A program made the position numbers and the translations under genes. Source: Brevibacterium sp. ZH18 (GTDB lineage: Bacteria > Actinomycetota > Actinomycetes > Actinomycetales > Brevibacteriaceae). Taken from it: a stretch of DNA of 64,000 nt. The notes below the pieces were generated by a model, which did no database searches, was not told the DNA's origin, and saw nothing but the letters and a program-made list of their open reading frames with translations. The stretch is from assembly GCF_022748595.1 (NCBI RefSeq), contig NZ_JALDSX010000006.1:1-64000 (forward strand). Reading direction: 5' to 3'. This document shows, piece after piece, positions 38,567 to 48,368 of this stretch. Within the stretch, counting starts at the first letter, position 1; the number at the start of each line of letters is the position of its first letter.

Positions 38567-39655
38567 ATGACAAACGAGAATCAGGAACCCCAGCGCTTTC
38601 ACGCCGAATACAAGGTCATCGGCGGGAAACTCGTGGTCGCCGATGTGGAGACCGACGGGAAGACCATCACCGAGGTCAAGATCTCCGGCGACTTCTTCCT
38701 CGAGCCCGAGGAGGCGTACTTCGACCTTGCTCCAGCTCTCGTAGGCGCAAGCGTCACCGCCGACAATGCGGCTCTGCGCAACAGGCTGGACGAGGTGCTG
38801 GCCGGATACGGTTCAGAACTGGCGATGCACGGCTTCTCCACGTCGGACATCGCCACCGTCGTTCGCCGAGCACTGGGTTCGGCTGCGAACTTCACCGACT
38901 TCGACTGGCAGGTCATTCGCGGCGAGGTGCTTCCGACGCAGGTCAATGTCGCTCTCGACCAGGTGCTCCTCGAGGAGGTAGCAGCCGGACGGCGGAAGCC
39001 GACGCTGCGGTTCTGGGAGTGGGAGGACACCGCGACGGTCATCGGAGCGTTCCAGTCGTACGTCAATGAACTGCGCCCTGAGGGCGTGGAGAAGTACGGC
39101 GTGCAGGTCGTCCGGCGCATCTCCGGCGGTGGAGCAATGTTCATGGAAGGCGGGAACTGCATCACCTACTCGATGTTCGTTCCGCCTGCACTGGTCGCCG
39201 GTCTCGACTATGAGGAGTCCTACGTCTTCCTCGACCAATGGGTGCTGGCAGCACTGAAGAGCCTCGGTGTCGAAGCCTTCTACAAGCCCATCAACGACAT
39301 CTCCTCGACCGGCGGCAAGATCGGCGGTGCGGCACAGAAGCGTCTGCGCGACGGTACTCTGCTTCACCACGCGACGATGAGCTACGACATCGACGCCGAC
39401 AAGATGGTCGAAGTTCTGCGCATCGGCGAGGCGAAGATCTCCGACAAGGGAGTCTCCAGTGCCAAGAAGCGCGTCGACCCCCTGCGCAGCCAGACCGGCG
39501 AAGCCCGCAAGGACATCATCGACGTCATGGCCGACACGTTCGCCGACCGCTACGGCGCGAGCTTCGACACCTTCACCGCCGATGAGATGGAGAAGGCACA
39601 CAGCCTCGTCGCCGAGAAGTTCGGAACCGAGAAGTGGACACACCGAGTGCCATGA
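38567..39655 (+). CDS. Lipoate-protein ligase family protein with N-terminal accessory domain
   Basis: A 362-aa protein. The C-terminal 250 residues are an LplA-like catalytic domain with the lipoate-AMP motif VVRRISGGGAMFMEGG and the conserved Lys in SSTGGKIGGAAQKRL. The first 100 residues (FHAEYKVIGGKLVVADV..., ISGDFFLEPEE) resemble the small accessory domain that lies at the C-terminus of E. coli LplA, so the order appears reversed. It would attach lipoate to E2/GcvH-type proteins. An upstream ATG at 38540 precedes the -10 box. ATGA overlap with the next gene. Confidence 0.85.
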   Translation: MTNENQEPQRFHAEYKVIGGKLVVADVETDGKTITEVKISGDFFLEPEEAYFDLAPALVGASVTADNAALRNRLDEVLAGYGSELAMHGFSTSDIATVVRRALGSAANFTDFDWQVIRGEVLPTQVNVALDQVLLEEVAAGRRKPTLRFWEWEDTATVIGAFQSYVNELRPEGVEKYGVQVVRRISGGGAMFMEGGNCITYSMFVPPALVAGLDYEESYVFLDQWVLAALKSLGVEAFYKPINDISSTGGKIGGAAQKRLRDGTLLHHATMSYDIDADKMVEVLRIGEAKISDKGVSSAKKRVDPLRSQTGEARKDIIDVMADTFADRYGASFDTFTADEMEKAHSLVAEKFGTEKWTHRVP

Positions 39656-40142
39656 GTATGCCCCGAGATGATCGCGCCCGGTGGTGGGAAGCCCAAGCTT
39701 GGGCGCTCTCTGCCGAAGCAGATCGCCGCCGGCGACGTCAGGGAACCGCGGTCATCATCGTCTCTGCGGCGTTCGTGCTGATTTCAGTGTTCTGCTTGTT
39801 CGTCGGGGCGCTCGTACTCATCGGACTGGTTGGCCTGATGTTCTTCGGCGGATGCCTTCTGGCTGGGATTCTGATGCGCGGAGACCCGGATTCGCAGACC
39901 ACGCTTGTGCTCTCGCTGTGCGTCTCACTGCTCCTGGGCCTCGGCTGTGCGCTGCTATTCACCTTCACTCTCCTGTCAGCGCAGACGTACGGGCTGCGCG
40001 GTGCACAGCTCGCGCCGCTTGCCGTCTCTGCAATCGGGATCGTCTTCTTCGGAATCGGCGGGGTCGTGGCTTTGGTCTGGAGACGCCGGCAGCGCCGCGC
40101 GCGATTGCAGTATGAGCGAGCTCCTCGGCGGACAGAGCGATC

Positions 40143-40146
<4 letters not shown>
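39652..40146 (+). CDS. Four-helix hypothetical membrane protein
   Basis: A 164-aa protein with a basic, Trp-containing N-terminus (RARWWEAQAW) and four hydrophobic helices (about 32-55, 58-72, 84-108, 120-142), then a very basic tail. I do not recognise the family. It overlaps the genes on both sides by four bases, so the three form one translationally coupled operon. Confidence 0.75.
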
Positions 40147-41033
<887 letters not shown>

Positions 41034-41252
41034 AGTTTGAAAGCCCCGACCGGCACTCCAGGGAAATCGCGGGTCGTGGTGGCGATGGCCGCAATCGTGG
41101 GCGTCTGCTTCAGCCACCTCGGGCATATTAGGGTCCCGTTCCGAACCTGTCTGACCGAATAACGACGGGCCGGTTGGGCAGTAGCGGATCGAATGTAGGA
41201 TTGGGAATCAAACTCCAGTACCGACAGAACTGCACCCTGCACGAGGAGAACC

Positions 41253-42038
41253 ATGCGCCAGGTCGAACCATCCGTAGAACTGCTCGCTAAGCCCAGCATC
41301 GACTGGGAATCGATGAGGACATACCTCGACGAGGTGGGCGGATCTACCTGGGCAGAGCGCGTCGAAGACGCAGAATCCCCGGACGCCGAAGATCTGGTCG
41401 AGTTCTCCGGTCGCATGTGCTATCGCTCGTGGGAGCCGGGACTGAATCCGAACGTGTCCCGCGTGCGCACCGACTCGGCTTCGTACCTTGGAAACGTCAT
41501 CAAGTCCCAGCACGGTTCAGTCCTCGAACACGCGAACTTCACGTTCGTTCTCCACAATGTCTCGCGAGTGCTCACCCACGAACTCATCCGCCACCGCGCA
41601 GGCTCGGCTTTCTCTCAGGAGTCCCTGCGCTACGTGCGCCTGGCCGACATTCCGTTCTGGTTCCCCGAGTGGGCTCGTGAGGATTCAGAGCTCATGGAGC
41701 GCTCACTCAAGGTCCTCGACACCCTCGAAGAGCACCAGAAGTGGATGGCCGAGCACTTCGAACTCGACGAGGAGGGCACCAAGTTCTCCCACAAGAAGCA
41801 CATGACCTCTTTCATGCGCCGCTTCGCACCCGAGGGCCTGGCCACCGGCATCGTGTACACCGCGAACCTGCGCTCCCTGCGCCACGTCATCGAGATGCGT
41901 ACCGCGAAGGGTGCCGAGGAAGAGATCCGTCTCGTGTTCAACAAGATCGGCGAGGCCATGCGTGAGGAAGCTCCGGCAATCTTCGCCGACTACGAAGTCG
42001 TCGACGGGGAATGGATCCCCGGGACGCGGAAGGCCTGA
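41253..42038 (+). CDS. thyX: FAD-dependent thymidylate synthase
   Basis: A 261-aa flavoprotein converting dUMP to dTMP with methylene-THF. The ThyX motif is plain: HELIRHRAGSAFSQESLRY (about 105-123, RHRxxS core), with YTANLRSLRHVIEMRTA near the C-terminus holding substrate-binding Arg and His. Ribosome site GAGGAG, and a TAGGAT -10 box about 55 bases upstream of the start, so this one has a normal leader. Confidence 0.97.
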   Translation: MRQVEPSVELLAKPSIDWESMRTYLDEVGGSTWAERVEDAESPDAEDLVEFSGRMCYRSWEPGLNPNVSRVRTDSASYLGNVIKSQHGSVLEHANFTFVLHNVSRVLTHELIRHRAGSAFSQESLRYVRLADIPFWFPEWAREDSELMERSLKVLDTLEEHQKWMAEHFELDEEGTKFSHKKHMTSFMRRFAPEGLATGIVYTANLRSLRHVIEMRTAKGAEEEIRLVFNKIGEAMREEAPAIFADYEVVDGEWIPGTRKA

Positions 42039-42047
42039 CCGCAGACC

Positions 42048-42101
42048 GCGCAGTCACAACGCACGGCGCAGTCACAACCAGCCGCGCAGCCGCAACACAC
42101 C
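42048..42101 (+). repeat. Three 18-bp tandem copies after thyX
   Basis: GCGCAGTCACAACGCACG, GCGCAGTCACAACCAGCC and GCGCAGCCGCAACACACC lie head to tail starting 10 nt after the thyX stop. Confidence 0.88.
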
Positions 42102-42140
42102 ACACACTCAGAACGCACCGCTCACGCAGAGAGGCATGAC

Positions 42141-42719
42141 ATGGCAGACATCTACAACGCCGAGCTGACCCCCGGAAAGCTCGACGTCATCTCCGAATGG
42201 CTGACCAAGCAGGATTGGGCGGCCGGGACCGACGTGGCACCGGAGGCTCTGACGAAGCTCAGCGCGTATCGTTTCGACGATCCCGCTGGAGAGGTCGGGA
42301 TCGAAATCCACATCGTGGGTGCCGGTGACCGTGTCTTCCAGGTGCCTGTGACGTATCGCGGCGCCCCGCTGGCAGGTGCCGACAAGCATCTGATCGCGAC
42401 GATGGATCATTCCGTCCTCGGCAAGCGCTGGGTCTACGCCGGGATGGGCGACCCTCTATTCCAGCAGCGACTCGATCACACGATCGCCACCGCTGGAACA
42501 TCGGCGCAGCAGCATCGCGTCGACGATGAGGGCAACAGGATCGAAGAGATCACCGATGTGGCACATGTGTGGGGCACGGGCCCCTTGGCTGGTGCCGAAG
42601 ATGTTCAGATGCTGTTTGAGCTCACCCTCGACTCGCCCGCCGAGAAGTCCGACGCGGGACTGCTGCTGGGCCGCTGGACCGGCCAGGAGGCTCCGATCGT
42701 TCTCGCCGTGATGGTGTGA
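42141..42719 (+). CDS. Maltokinase N-cap-like domain protein
   Basis: A 192-aa protein resembling the stand-alone Mak_N_cap-like (CG0192-related) actinobacterial proteins. It has the N-terminal LTPGKLDVISEWLTKQDW, the beta-rich core VTYRGAPLAGAD, HSVLGKRWVYAG and a cap ending near ARTWG-type VAHVWGTG. The maltokinase catalytic domain is absent. Function unknown; binding of a sugar or phosphosugar is only a guess. Ribosome site GAGAGG. Confidence 0.78.
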   Translation: MADIYNAELTPGKLDVISEWLTKQDWAAGTDVAPEALTKLSAYRFDDPAGEVGIEIHIVGAGDRVFQVPVTYRGAPLAGADKHLIATMDHSVLGKRWVYAGMGDPLFQQRLDHTIATAGTSAQQHRVDDEGNRIEEITDVAHVWGTGPLAGAEDVQMLFELTLDSPAEKSDAGLLLGRWTGQEAPIVLAVMV

Positions 42720-42761
42720 CGGGCTGTGATGGTGTGACTGTCCGTATTGGTGTGACGGTCT
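42708..42761 (+). repeat. Three 18-bp tandem copies across a stop codon
   Basis: GTGATGGTGTGACGGGCT, GTGATGGTGTGACTGTCC and GTATTGGTGTGACGGTCT. The first copy contains the stop of the Mak-cap gene, and the last ends one base before the HIT gene's ATG. Confidence 0.88.
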
Positions 42762-42762
42762 G

Positions 42763-43197
42763 ATGAGTCAGGATTGCCTGTTCTGCGGGATCATCGCAGG
42801 TGATGTGCCAGGCGCGAAGGTCGCAGAAACCGAGACGACCTTCGCGTTCATGGACATCCAACCGGGTTCGGACGGGCATCTGCTCGTCGTTCCGAAGCGC
42901 CACAGCACTGATCTGCGTGACATTCCACCAGAGGATCTTGCCGACGTCGCCATTGAATCGAAGCGCATCGCCACACATGCCTTCGAAGCGTGGGGAGCCG
43001 AAGGAGTGAACCTGCTCAACTGCTGCGGCGAAGCCGCATGGCAGTCGGTTTTCCACTTCCACATGCACGTCATTCCGCGCTACCGGGACAAAAGCAGGGA
43101 CCGTCTCCGGCTGCCGTTCGAACCCGGGGTCCGCGGTGATGCCGCCCTCATTGAAGATCTCGCGGCGTCGATGCGTTCGGCGTTGGACGCGGGCTGA
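42763..43197 (+). CDS. HIT-family hydrolase
   Basis: A 144-aa nucleotide hydrolase/transferase. The histidine triad is intact in VFHFHMHVIPRY (about 94-105). The N-terminal CLFCGIIAG has the paired Cys of zinc-binding HIT proteins. Likely acts on AMP-linked substrates (AMP-NH2, Ap4A). The only ribosome site visible is weak and lies in the 18-bp repeats. Confidence 0.92.
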   Translation: MSQDCLFCGIIAGDVPGAKVAETETTFAFMDIQPGSDGHLLVVPKRHSTDLRDIPPEDLADVAIESKRIATHAFEAWGAEGVNLLNCCGEAAWQSVFHFHMHVIPRYRDKSRDRLRLPFEPGVRGDAALIEDLAASMRSALDAG

Positions 43198-43242
43198 CCC
43201 AGCGAACTACAGGTCGACCCAGCGACGTTTTGAGCCGACAGA

Positions 43243-44295
43243 TCACCGGCTCATGTCGATGATCGTCATCCCCGATCCGGTGTTCGAGCCCAGTGCCTCC
43301 ATCGCGGCGGGAGCGTCCTCGAGACCGATGACATTCGTGACCAGATCCTGCGGGCGGAGCTTGCCCTGAACCACCAGCTCGACCATCTCCGGATACTCGG
43401 CCGCGGCCATCCCATGGGAGCCGAGCATGCTGAGCTCGAGACCGATGACACGGCCCATGTCGACGACCGGCGGTGCAGCCAGAAGGCCGATCTGCACGTG
43501 GCGACCCAGCGGCGCCAGCGAAGCGACAGCGGCAGCGATCGTCTCTTCGCGACCGAGCGCGTCCACAGTCACTGCCACACCGTCGGGACTCTGATCCGAG
43601 AACTGCGCGACCACCTCGGCGGCGGTGGCCTCAGGACTGAGGCCGGACACGTTGACCGTTCGCGCGGCACCGTGTTCGCGCGCCTTGGCGAGGGCTGCGT
43701 CGTTGACGTCGATCGCGACGACCTCGGCACCGATGGCGCGGGCGATCATGATCGCCGACAGCCCGACTCCGCCGCATCCGAACACAGCGACGGTCTCACC
43801 CGCGCGCAGTTCGGCTCGGACCCGAAGGCCGTGGAACGCGGTGGCGAATCGACATCCGAGACCGACCATCGCCGAGGCGGGAAGGTCGTCCGGGACCGCG
43901 ACGAGGTTGGCATCGGCGTGGTGGATGACCACCTGATCGGCCCATGATCCGAAGTGGGTGAAGCCGGGCTGGGTCTGCTCCGGGCAGACCTGAGCATTGC
44001 CGCTGAGGCACCACCGGCATTGGCCGCAGCCGCAGACGAAGGGCACGGTCACCCGCTGACCGACGCGGAACTTCGTGACACCGGCCCCCGCCGAGGCGAT
44101 CCGACCCACCAGCTCATGCCCGGGAACGTGGGGCAAGGTGATCGTTGGATCGTGGCCAGCCCAGGCATGGTGGTCACTGCGGCAGACTCCGGTGGCTTCG
44201 ACGTCGATGACCACGCCGGACTCGGGAGCCGTTGGATCGGTGATGTCCCGCAACTGGGGGAGGGCAGAGAATTCGTCATAGATGATTGCGCGCAC
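43243..44295 (-). CDS. Zinc-dependent alcohol dehydrogenase
   Basis: A 350-aa medium-chain dehydrogenase. The catalytic zinc ligands are at CRSDHHAW and GHELVG. The structural zinc lobe is CGCGQCRWCLSGNAQVC. The NAD site is VFGCGGVGLSAIMIA (about 172-186). All ligands are present, so it should be active. The GTG start lies 6 nt after a TACACT -10 box. Confidence 0.92.
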   Translation of the reverse strand: MRAIIYDEFSALPQLRDITDPTAPESGVVIDVEATGVCRSDHHAWAGHDPTITLPHVPGHELVGRIASAGAGVTKFRVGQRVTVPFVCGCGQCRWCLSGNAQVCPEQTQPGFTHFGSWADQVVIHHADANLVAVPDDLPASAMVGLGCRFATAFHGLRVRAELRAGETVAVFGCGGVGLSAIMIARAIGAEVVAIDVNDAALAKAREHGAARTVNVSGLSPEATAAEVVAQFSDQSPDGVAVTVDALGREETIAAAVASLAPLGRHVQIGLLAAPPVVDMGRVIGLELSMLGSHGMAAAEYPEMVELVVQGKLRPQDLVTNVIGLEDAPAAMEALGSNTGSGMTIIDMSR

Positions 44296-44301
44296 GGTGT
44301 C

Positions 44302-44307
44302 AGTGTA
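44302..44307 (-). promoter_or_regulatory. -10 box of a leaderless promoter (alcohol dehydrogenase)
   Basis: TACACT on the minus strand, 6 nt before the GTG start at 44295. Confidence 0.6.
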
Positions 44308-44414
44308 AATGCAGTCTCATTCTCTATTCGGCACCGTCTCACTGGGTGTTTGCATCTCACAGTGCTGCACGGTTGTGCCGACCTTGGGCGGTCTGCTGAG
44401 GTGCCTGTACTGCG

Positions 44415-45356
44415 CTAGCGAGGGTGAACTCCGACGCTCGACAGAGCATCGAGCAGGCGTCGGCGAATGTCCTGCGCTCGGCGCGAGAACGACTCCTGCC
44501 GCCGCATGTACTCGGCCTTGCCCTCGGCGGTCTCGATGGCGACGACCCCGTAACCCCAGCCTCGCAGGTCGTAGGGAGAGGCCTCCATGTCGAGAGTCCG
44601 GATGTCGAGAGCGAGATCGAAGCTGTCGACGACGAGGTCTGAGGGCGCGATCGGGCCGACCTTCATCGCCCATTTGTAAAGGTCCATGCCCGCGTGCAGG
44701 CAGCCGGGCTGCTCATTGGAGACCATGCCCTCCCGCGTCGGCTGGAGGGTATTGAGCGGACGAGCCGGCTCGGTGAAGAACCGGAATGCGTCGTGGTGCG
44801 AGCATTGGATTCGGTGGCGTTCGACGACTGCGTCGGTCTGTTCGGGACTCAAGCGCAGCGGCACCTGCTGGTGGCGGCGCTGCTCGTCGGTGAGCTGGTA
44901 GACCATCGCCCACTCGTGGATGCCGAAGCAGCCGAAGTTGGCCTCCCGATGGAGAGTGGACTGCAGCAGTGAGGCGATGAACTTGGCGCCGTCGCCGCGA
45001 TCATGGCGCCAGGACTCGACGTCCACCTCGGCGACGTTCTCAGCCTCGTCGAGGCGGTACCAGCGCCGGTCGAAATAGGCGGTGTCGGCTTCGGTGCCCA
45101 GCTCGAGACGAACTCCCGGGCCGGGATTCCATTTGGCCAGCTGTCCGACTTTGAACGGATAGTAGGTGAAGAGGAAGTCCTCGACCGGGTGCTTCTCACC
45201 CTTCATCCGCCGCGCGATGTGAGCATCGGTGCGGGCAGCGATCCGTGCCTCGTGCGCATCCCGCTGTTCGTGCCAGGCGTCCACAGGAAGGCAATCAGCA
45301 CCGAGGCGAGAGCTGGGGCCGGTCTCGGCAGCGGTCATTGAGGCGGTGGAAGTCAC
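44415..45356 (-). CDS. Conserved actinobacterial protein (often labelled 3-methyladenine DNA glycosylase)
   Basis: A 313-aa protein. The stretch HPVEDFLFTYYPFKVGQLAKW with downstream FGCFGIHEWAMVY and GCLHAGMDLYKW is a family conserved in actinobacteria. It is commonly labelled 3-methyladenine DNA glycosylase (from memory), but I see no helix-hairpin-helix or other proven glycosylase motif. The GTG at 45356 overlaps the hrpB stop (GTGA), which fixes the start. The long upstream open frame is not used. Confidence 0.75.
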   Translation of the reverse strand: MTSTASMTAAETGPSSRLGADCLPVDAWHEQRDAHEARIAARTDAHIARRMKGEKHPVEDFLFTYYPFKVGQLAKWNPGPGVRLELGTEADTAYFDRRWYRLDEAENVAEVDVESWRHDRGDGAKFIASLLQSTLHREANFGCFGIHEWAMVYQLTDEQRRHQQVPLRLSPEQTDAVVERHRIQCSHHDAFRFFTEPARPLNTLQPTREGMVSNEQPGCLHAGMDLYKWAMKVGPIAPSDLVVDSFDLALDIRTLDMEASPYDLRGWGYGVVAIETAEGKAEYMRRQESFSRRAQDIRRRLLDALSSVGVHPR

Positions 45357-48295
45357 CTCTTCATTGTCCCAGACCGCTTGGTGCCGCGCATCGCGGGCGC
45401 GGTCAGCGGATCCTCGGGCCAGGGATGCTTCGGGTAGCGTCCTCGATTCTCGGCTCTGACCTGGGAGTACGCATTGGCCCAGAATGAGGCGAGGTCGCTC
45501 GTGACGGCCAAAGGCCTGCGAGCGGGGGAGAGGAGGTGGACGACCACGGGGACCCTGCCCTCGCACACGGCAGGCACGCTCTGCCAGCCGAAGCACTCTT
45601 GCAGCTTCACCGCGAGAACGGGGCCCTGCATCTCGGCGGCACGAGTTTTGTCCGGGACTGGGCGATCCGTCTTCGAACTGTCCGCCTCCGAACTAGTCGT
45701 CTCCGAATTACACGTCTCCGACTGATCCATTTCCGAACTATCCGTCTCCAAACTGTCCGTCTCCAGGAGATCGGGATCGGGGTAGTCGAGGCGGATGCGC
45801 GAGCCGCTGGGCACCTCGATGCTGGCCGGCACCAATTCGTCGAGGCGACCGGCCTGGGGCCACGGCAGGAGAGTCCGCAGTGCAGAGACAAGATCGACTT
45901 TGCCGGGATCCGAACCCTTCGCGATCCGGTCCAGTGCCGCCGGGCACCAGTCGGTCAGCGACTGCGACAGTCGGCTCCACCGCACGTCGGGCCACGGTGA
46001 GCCGAAGACTGCGTGGAGAAGTCCCAGCCGCGCTCGCAGCTCTTCGAAGCTTTCGCTGGGGCGCAGCACCTCGCGGGCACCACGCTCACGTACCGACGCT
46101 GCGATCGCCGACCGAGCCAGCTCCACGCTGGCCCTGATCGGGGTGGCGGAGAGCTCGATGCCGCCGAGGCGGCTCCGGCGCACCGCACGCACCTTCCCTT
46201 GGTCGAACGTCGCGGTCTCCTCGGTGGCCAGAAGACCTGCTCCGGCGAGTTCCGCGGTGTCCTCCTCGATCGCGACCGCCGCACGGATCACGCCGCGGCC
46301 CCCGGCCAGTCCGACTTCGGAGATCGCCAGCCACGGGCTTCCCTGCAGGGAGGAGTCGCGCGGCAGAGAGGCGGCAGTCCCCGATGCCAAGAGGTACTCG
46401 GAGGCAGATGAACTGCGCAGACGAGCGATCTGCAGCGGGTAGGACAGTGCGACGACGAGGCCGAGATCGTCGGGGCTGAGAGAAGAGCGCTGCCCGGAGC
46501 GACCAGAACCGGAGAATTCAGCGGCCAGTCCCGCGAATCGTCTGACGTCCTGGGTGAAGCGTCGGTCGTTGCTGCGGCGCAGATTCCGCAGGGTCGCGAC
46601 CAGATCCGCACCCGGGGCGCGCTGGTCGGACTCGATGACGGCGATGGCCTCGGCTGCGGCCCCCGGGGATAGCATGGCCGCACCGTCGAAGAGTCCACGT
46701 GCCGACCACACGGAAGCCGGGATCCGCGCGATCGCCCGGCCCAAATCGGTGACTGTGATCTGCTCCGGCCCACGGCCGCCACCGCCACCGGTACCGCCAC
46801 CGCCACCTTCACCGCCACTGGTACCGAGTTCGACCGCCGGATCCGGCACTTCAACCGCGCCGAGGGCCACGAGGTTGTCGAGTGCCAGCTGCTTCGGCCC
46901 CTCCGGCATGGGATCGGGCAGCAGTCCCGGGTCCCCGCCCCAGACCGCGAGCGCGAGGACGGCGGACGTAAGATCCGAGGTCGCGACCTCCGCGGCGGTG
47001 TGCTCGGGCAGGCTTGCCCAATCCGCTTCGGACAGGCAGCGATAGACCGTGCCCGGCCCCAACCTGGACGCGCGGCCCGCCCGCTGAGTTCCCGATGCTT
47101 TGGATTCGCGCGTGGTGACCAGGCCGGACATGCGTCGGCGGGTGTCGAGACGGGGTCCCCTTGAGAGCCCGGAATCGATGACGATGCGCACACCGGGCAC
47201 CGTCAGCGCAGACTCCGCCACCGAGGTTGAGACGATCACTCGGCGCTCGCCGGACACGTGCGGACGCAGGATCGCATCCTGCTCCTTCGCCGGAGTGCGA
47301 CCGGTGAGAGTGTGCACCTCAGCCCCACCCGACCCGCTGCCAGGCAGCAGGCGGGTGATGCGTGCAGCCACCTCGTCGACCTCCCGCGCACCGGGCGCGA
47401 ACACGAGCACGTCTCCGCTCGCCTGCCGGTCGAGTGCTTCGACCGTGGTCCGAGCCATATGGTCGAGGAAGTCCCAGGTCACCCCGCGGGCGTCGAGCGA
47501 CCGTTTCTGCGGTGGGGCCCACCGGACGTCGAGCGGATGCACCTCGGCGGCGATGGACAGCTGCGTCGCCTCAGCACCGGGCCCAGCGCCCAGTCGCCTC
47601 GCCCAGATCGCAGCGTCAAGGGTCGCGGACATGACGACGAGGCTGAGATCGTCACGCAGATCGATGAGTTCGCGGCACAACGCGAAGGTCAGATCGGTGT
47701 CGAGCTGACGCTCGTGCACCTCGTCGAGGATGACCGCCGAGACTCCGTCCAGTTCGGGATCGCGCAGCAGTCGGTTGAGCAGCACACCGGTGGTCACGAA
47801 TTCGACGCGTGTGGCTGCCGAAGTCCGGGATTCGCCCTTCACTGTGAAGCCGACAACCTCGCCGAGGCGGGTCCCAGTCAGTCCTGCCAGTCGCCTGGCC
47901 GCGGCGCGGGCTGCCATCCGCCGGGGCTGGGTGACGATGACCCGGCCGAGGTGAGATGCCCGAGACGTCGGCGAATCGGTCCTGCGGCTGTCCTGTCCCC
48001 GGCCATCCTGTCCCCGGCGGGCGAGGGCACCGGCGATGTGCTCGGCGATGTGCTCGGCGATGAGCGGAGGAACGATTGTGGTCTTGCCCGTTCCGGGTGG
48101 GGCTTCGACGACGATGCGGGGAAATGCGCCCACAGCCGCCTCGGCGAGGTCATCGATGAGGGCTGCCGCAGGCAGACCTGCGGCGATCGCGTCCAAATCG
48201 AACGTGCGCGCAGCAGTCAACGTGCGCGCAGCAGTCGCGGTGGGATGGGTCGAACCAGCTGGCTGCGGCGCGGATGGGGAATGCGAATCGGGCAT
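45353..48295 (-). CDS. hrpB: ATP-dependent helicase HrpB
   Basis: A 980-aa DEAH-type RNA helicase-like protein. Walker A is EAPPGTGKTT (about 61-70). The Walker B box is DEVH in VILDEVHERQ, followed by SAT (VVMSATLDA). The second RecA domain has STSVAESALTVPGVRIVIDSG. An HA2 region and the HrpB C-terminal domain follow. There are two low-complexity inserts: a Gly-rich run (about 497-517) and a pentapeptide-repeat region near residues 850-880. Cellular role unclear. Confidence 0.92.
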   Translation of the reverse strand: MPDSHSPSAPQPAGSTHPTATAARTLTAARTFDLDAIAAGLPAAALIDDLAEAAVGAFPRIVVEAPPGTGKTTIVPPLIAEHIAEHIAGALARRGQDGRGQDSRRTDSPTSRASHLGRVIVTQPRRMAARAAARRLAGLTGTRLGEVVGFTVKGESRTSAATRVEFVTTGVLLNRLLRDPELDGVSAVILDEVHERQLDTDLTFALCRELIDLRDDLSLVVMSATLDAAIWARRLGAGPGAEATQLSIAAEVHPLDVRWAPPQKRSLDARGVTWDFLDHMARTTVEALDRQASGDVLVFAPGAREVDEVAARITRLLPGSGSGGAEVHTLTGRTPAKEQDAILRPHVSGERRVIVSTSVAESALTVPGVRIVIDSGLSRGPRLDTRRRMSGLVTTRESKASGTQRAGRASRLGPGTVYRCLSEADWASLPEHTAAEVATSDLTSAVLALAVWGGDPGLLPDPMPEGPKQLALDNLVALGAVEVPDPAVELGTSGGEGGGGGTGGGGGRGPEQITVTDLGRAIARIPASVWSARGLFDGAAMLSPGAAAEAIAVIESDQRAPGADLVATLRNLRRSNDRRFTQDVRRFAGLAAEFSGSGRSGQRSSLSPDDLGLVVALSYPLQIARLRSSSASEYLLASGTAASLPRDSSLQGSPWLAISEVGLAGGRGVIRAAVAIEEDTAELAGAGLLATEETATFDQGKVRAVRRSRLGGIELSATPIRASVELARSAIAASVRERGAREVLRPSESFEELRARLGLLHAVFGSPWPDVRWSRLSQSLTDWCPAALDRIAKGSDPGKVDLVSALRTLLPWPQAGRLDELVPASIEVPSGSRIRLDYPDPDLLETDSLETDSSEMDQSETCNSETTSSEADSSKTDRPVPDKTRAAEMQGPVLAVKLQECFGWQSVPAVCEGRVPVVVHLLSPARRPLAVTSDLASFWANAYSQVRAENRGRYPKHPWPEDPLTAPAMRGTKRSGTMKR
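45672..45761 (-). repeat. Six 15-bp tandem repeats inside hrpB
   Basis: Units such as TCCGAACTATCCGTC (plus-strand reading) encode ETDS-like pentapeptides (LETDSLETDSSEMDQSETCN...) near the C-terminal domain. Always in frame. Confidence 0.85.
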
Positions 48296-48355
48296 GCTCC
48301 CAGTGTCTCAGCCGCAGCTCGGAATGCCCGCGTGCCAGGCGCGCATTGCACTGAC

Positions 48356-48361
48356 TAGACT
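48356..48361 (+). promoter_or_regulatory. -10 box of a leaderless promoter (FAH gene)
   Basis: TAGACT, 7 nt before the ATG at 48369. Confidence 0.6.
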
Positions 48362-48368
48362 GGGCCAC

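Noticed and set aside
45357-45596. 80-codon upstream extension of the glycosylase-labelled protein
   Set aside because: It overlaps hrpB on the same strand in another frame, and the GTGA junction at 45356 explains the start.
48036-48368. Long upstream extension of the FAH hydrolase frame
   Set aside because: It runs antisense through the hrpB start; the -10 box and family length place the true start at 48369.
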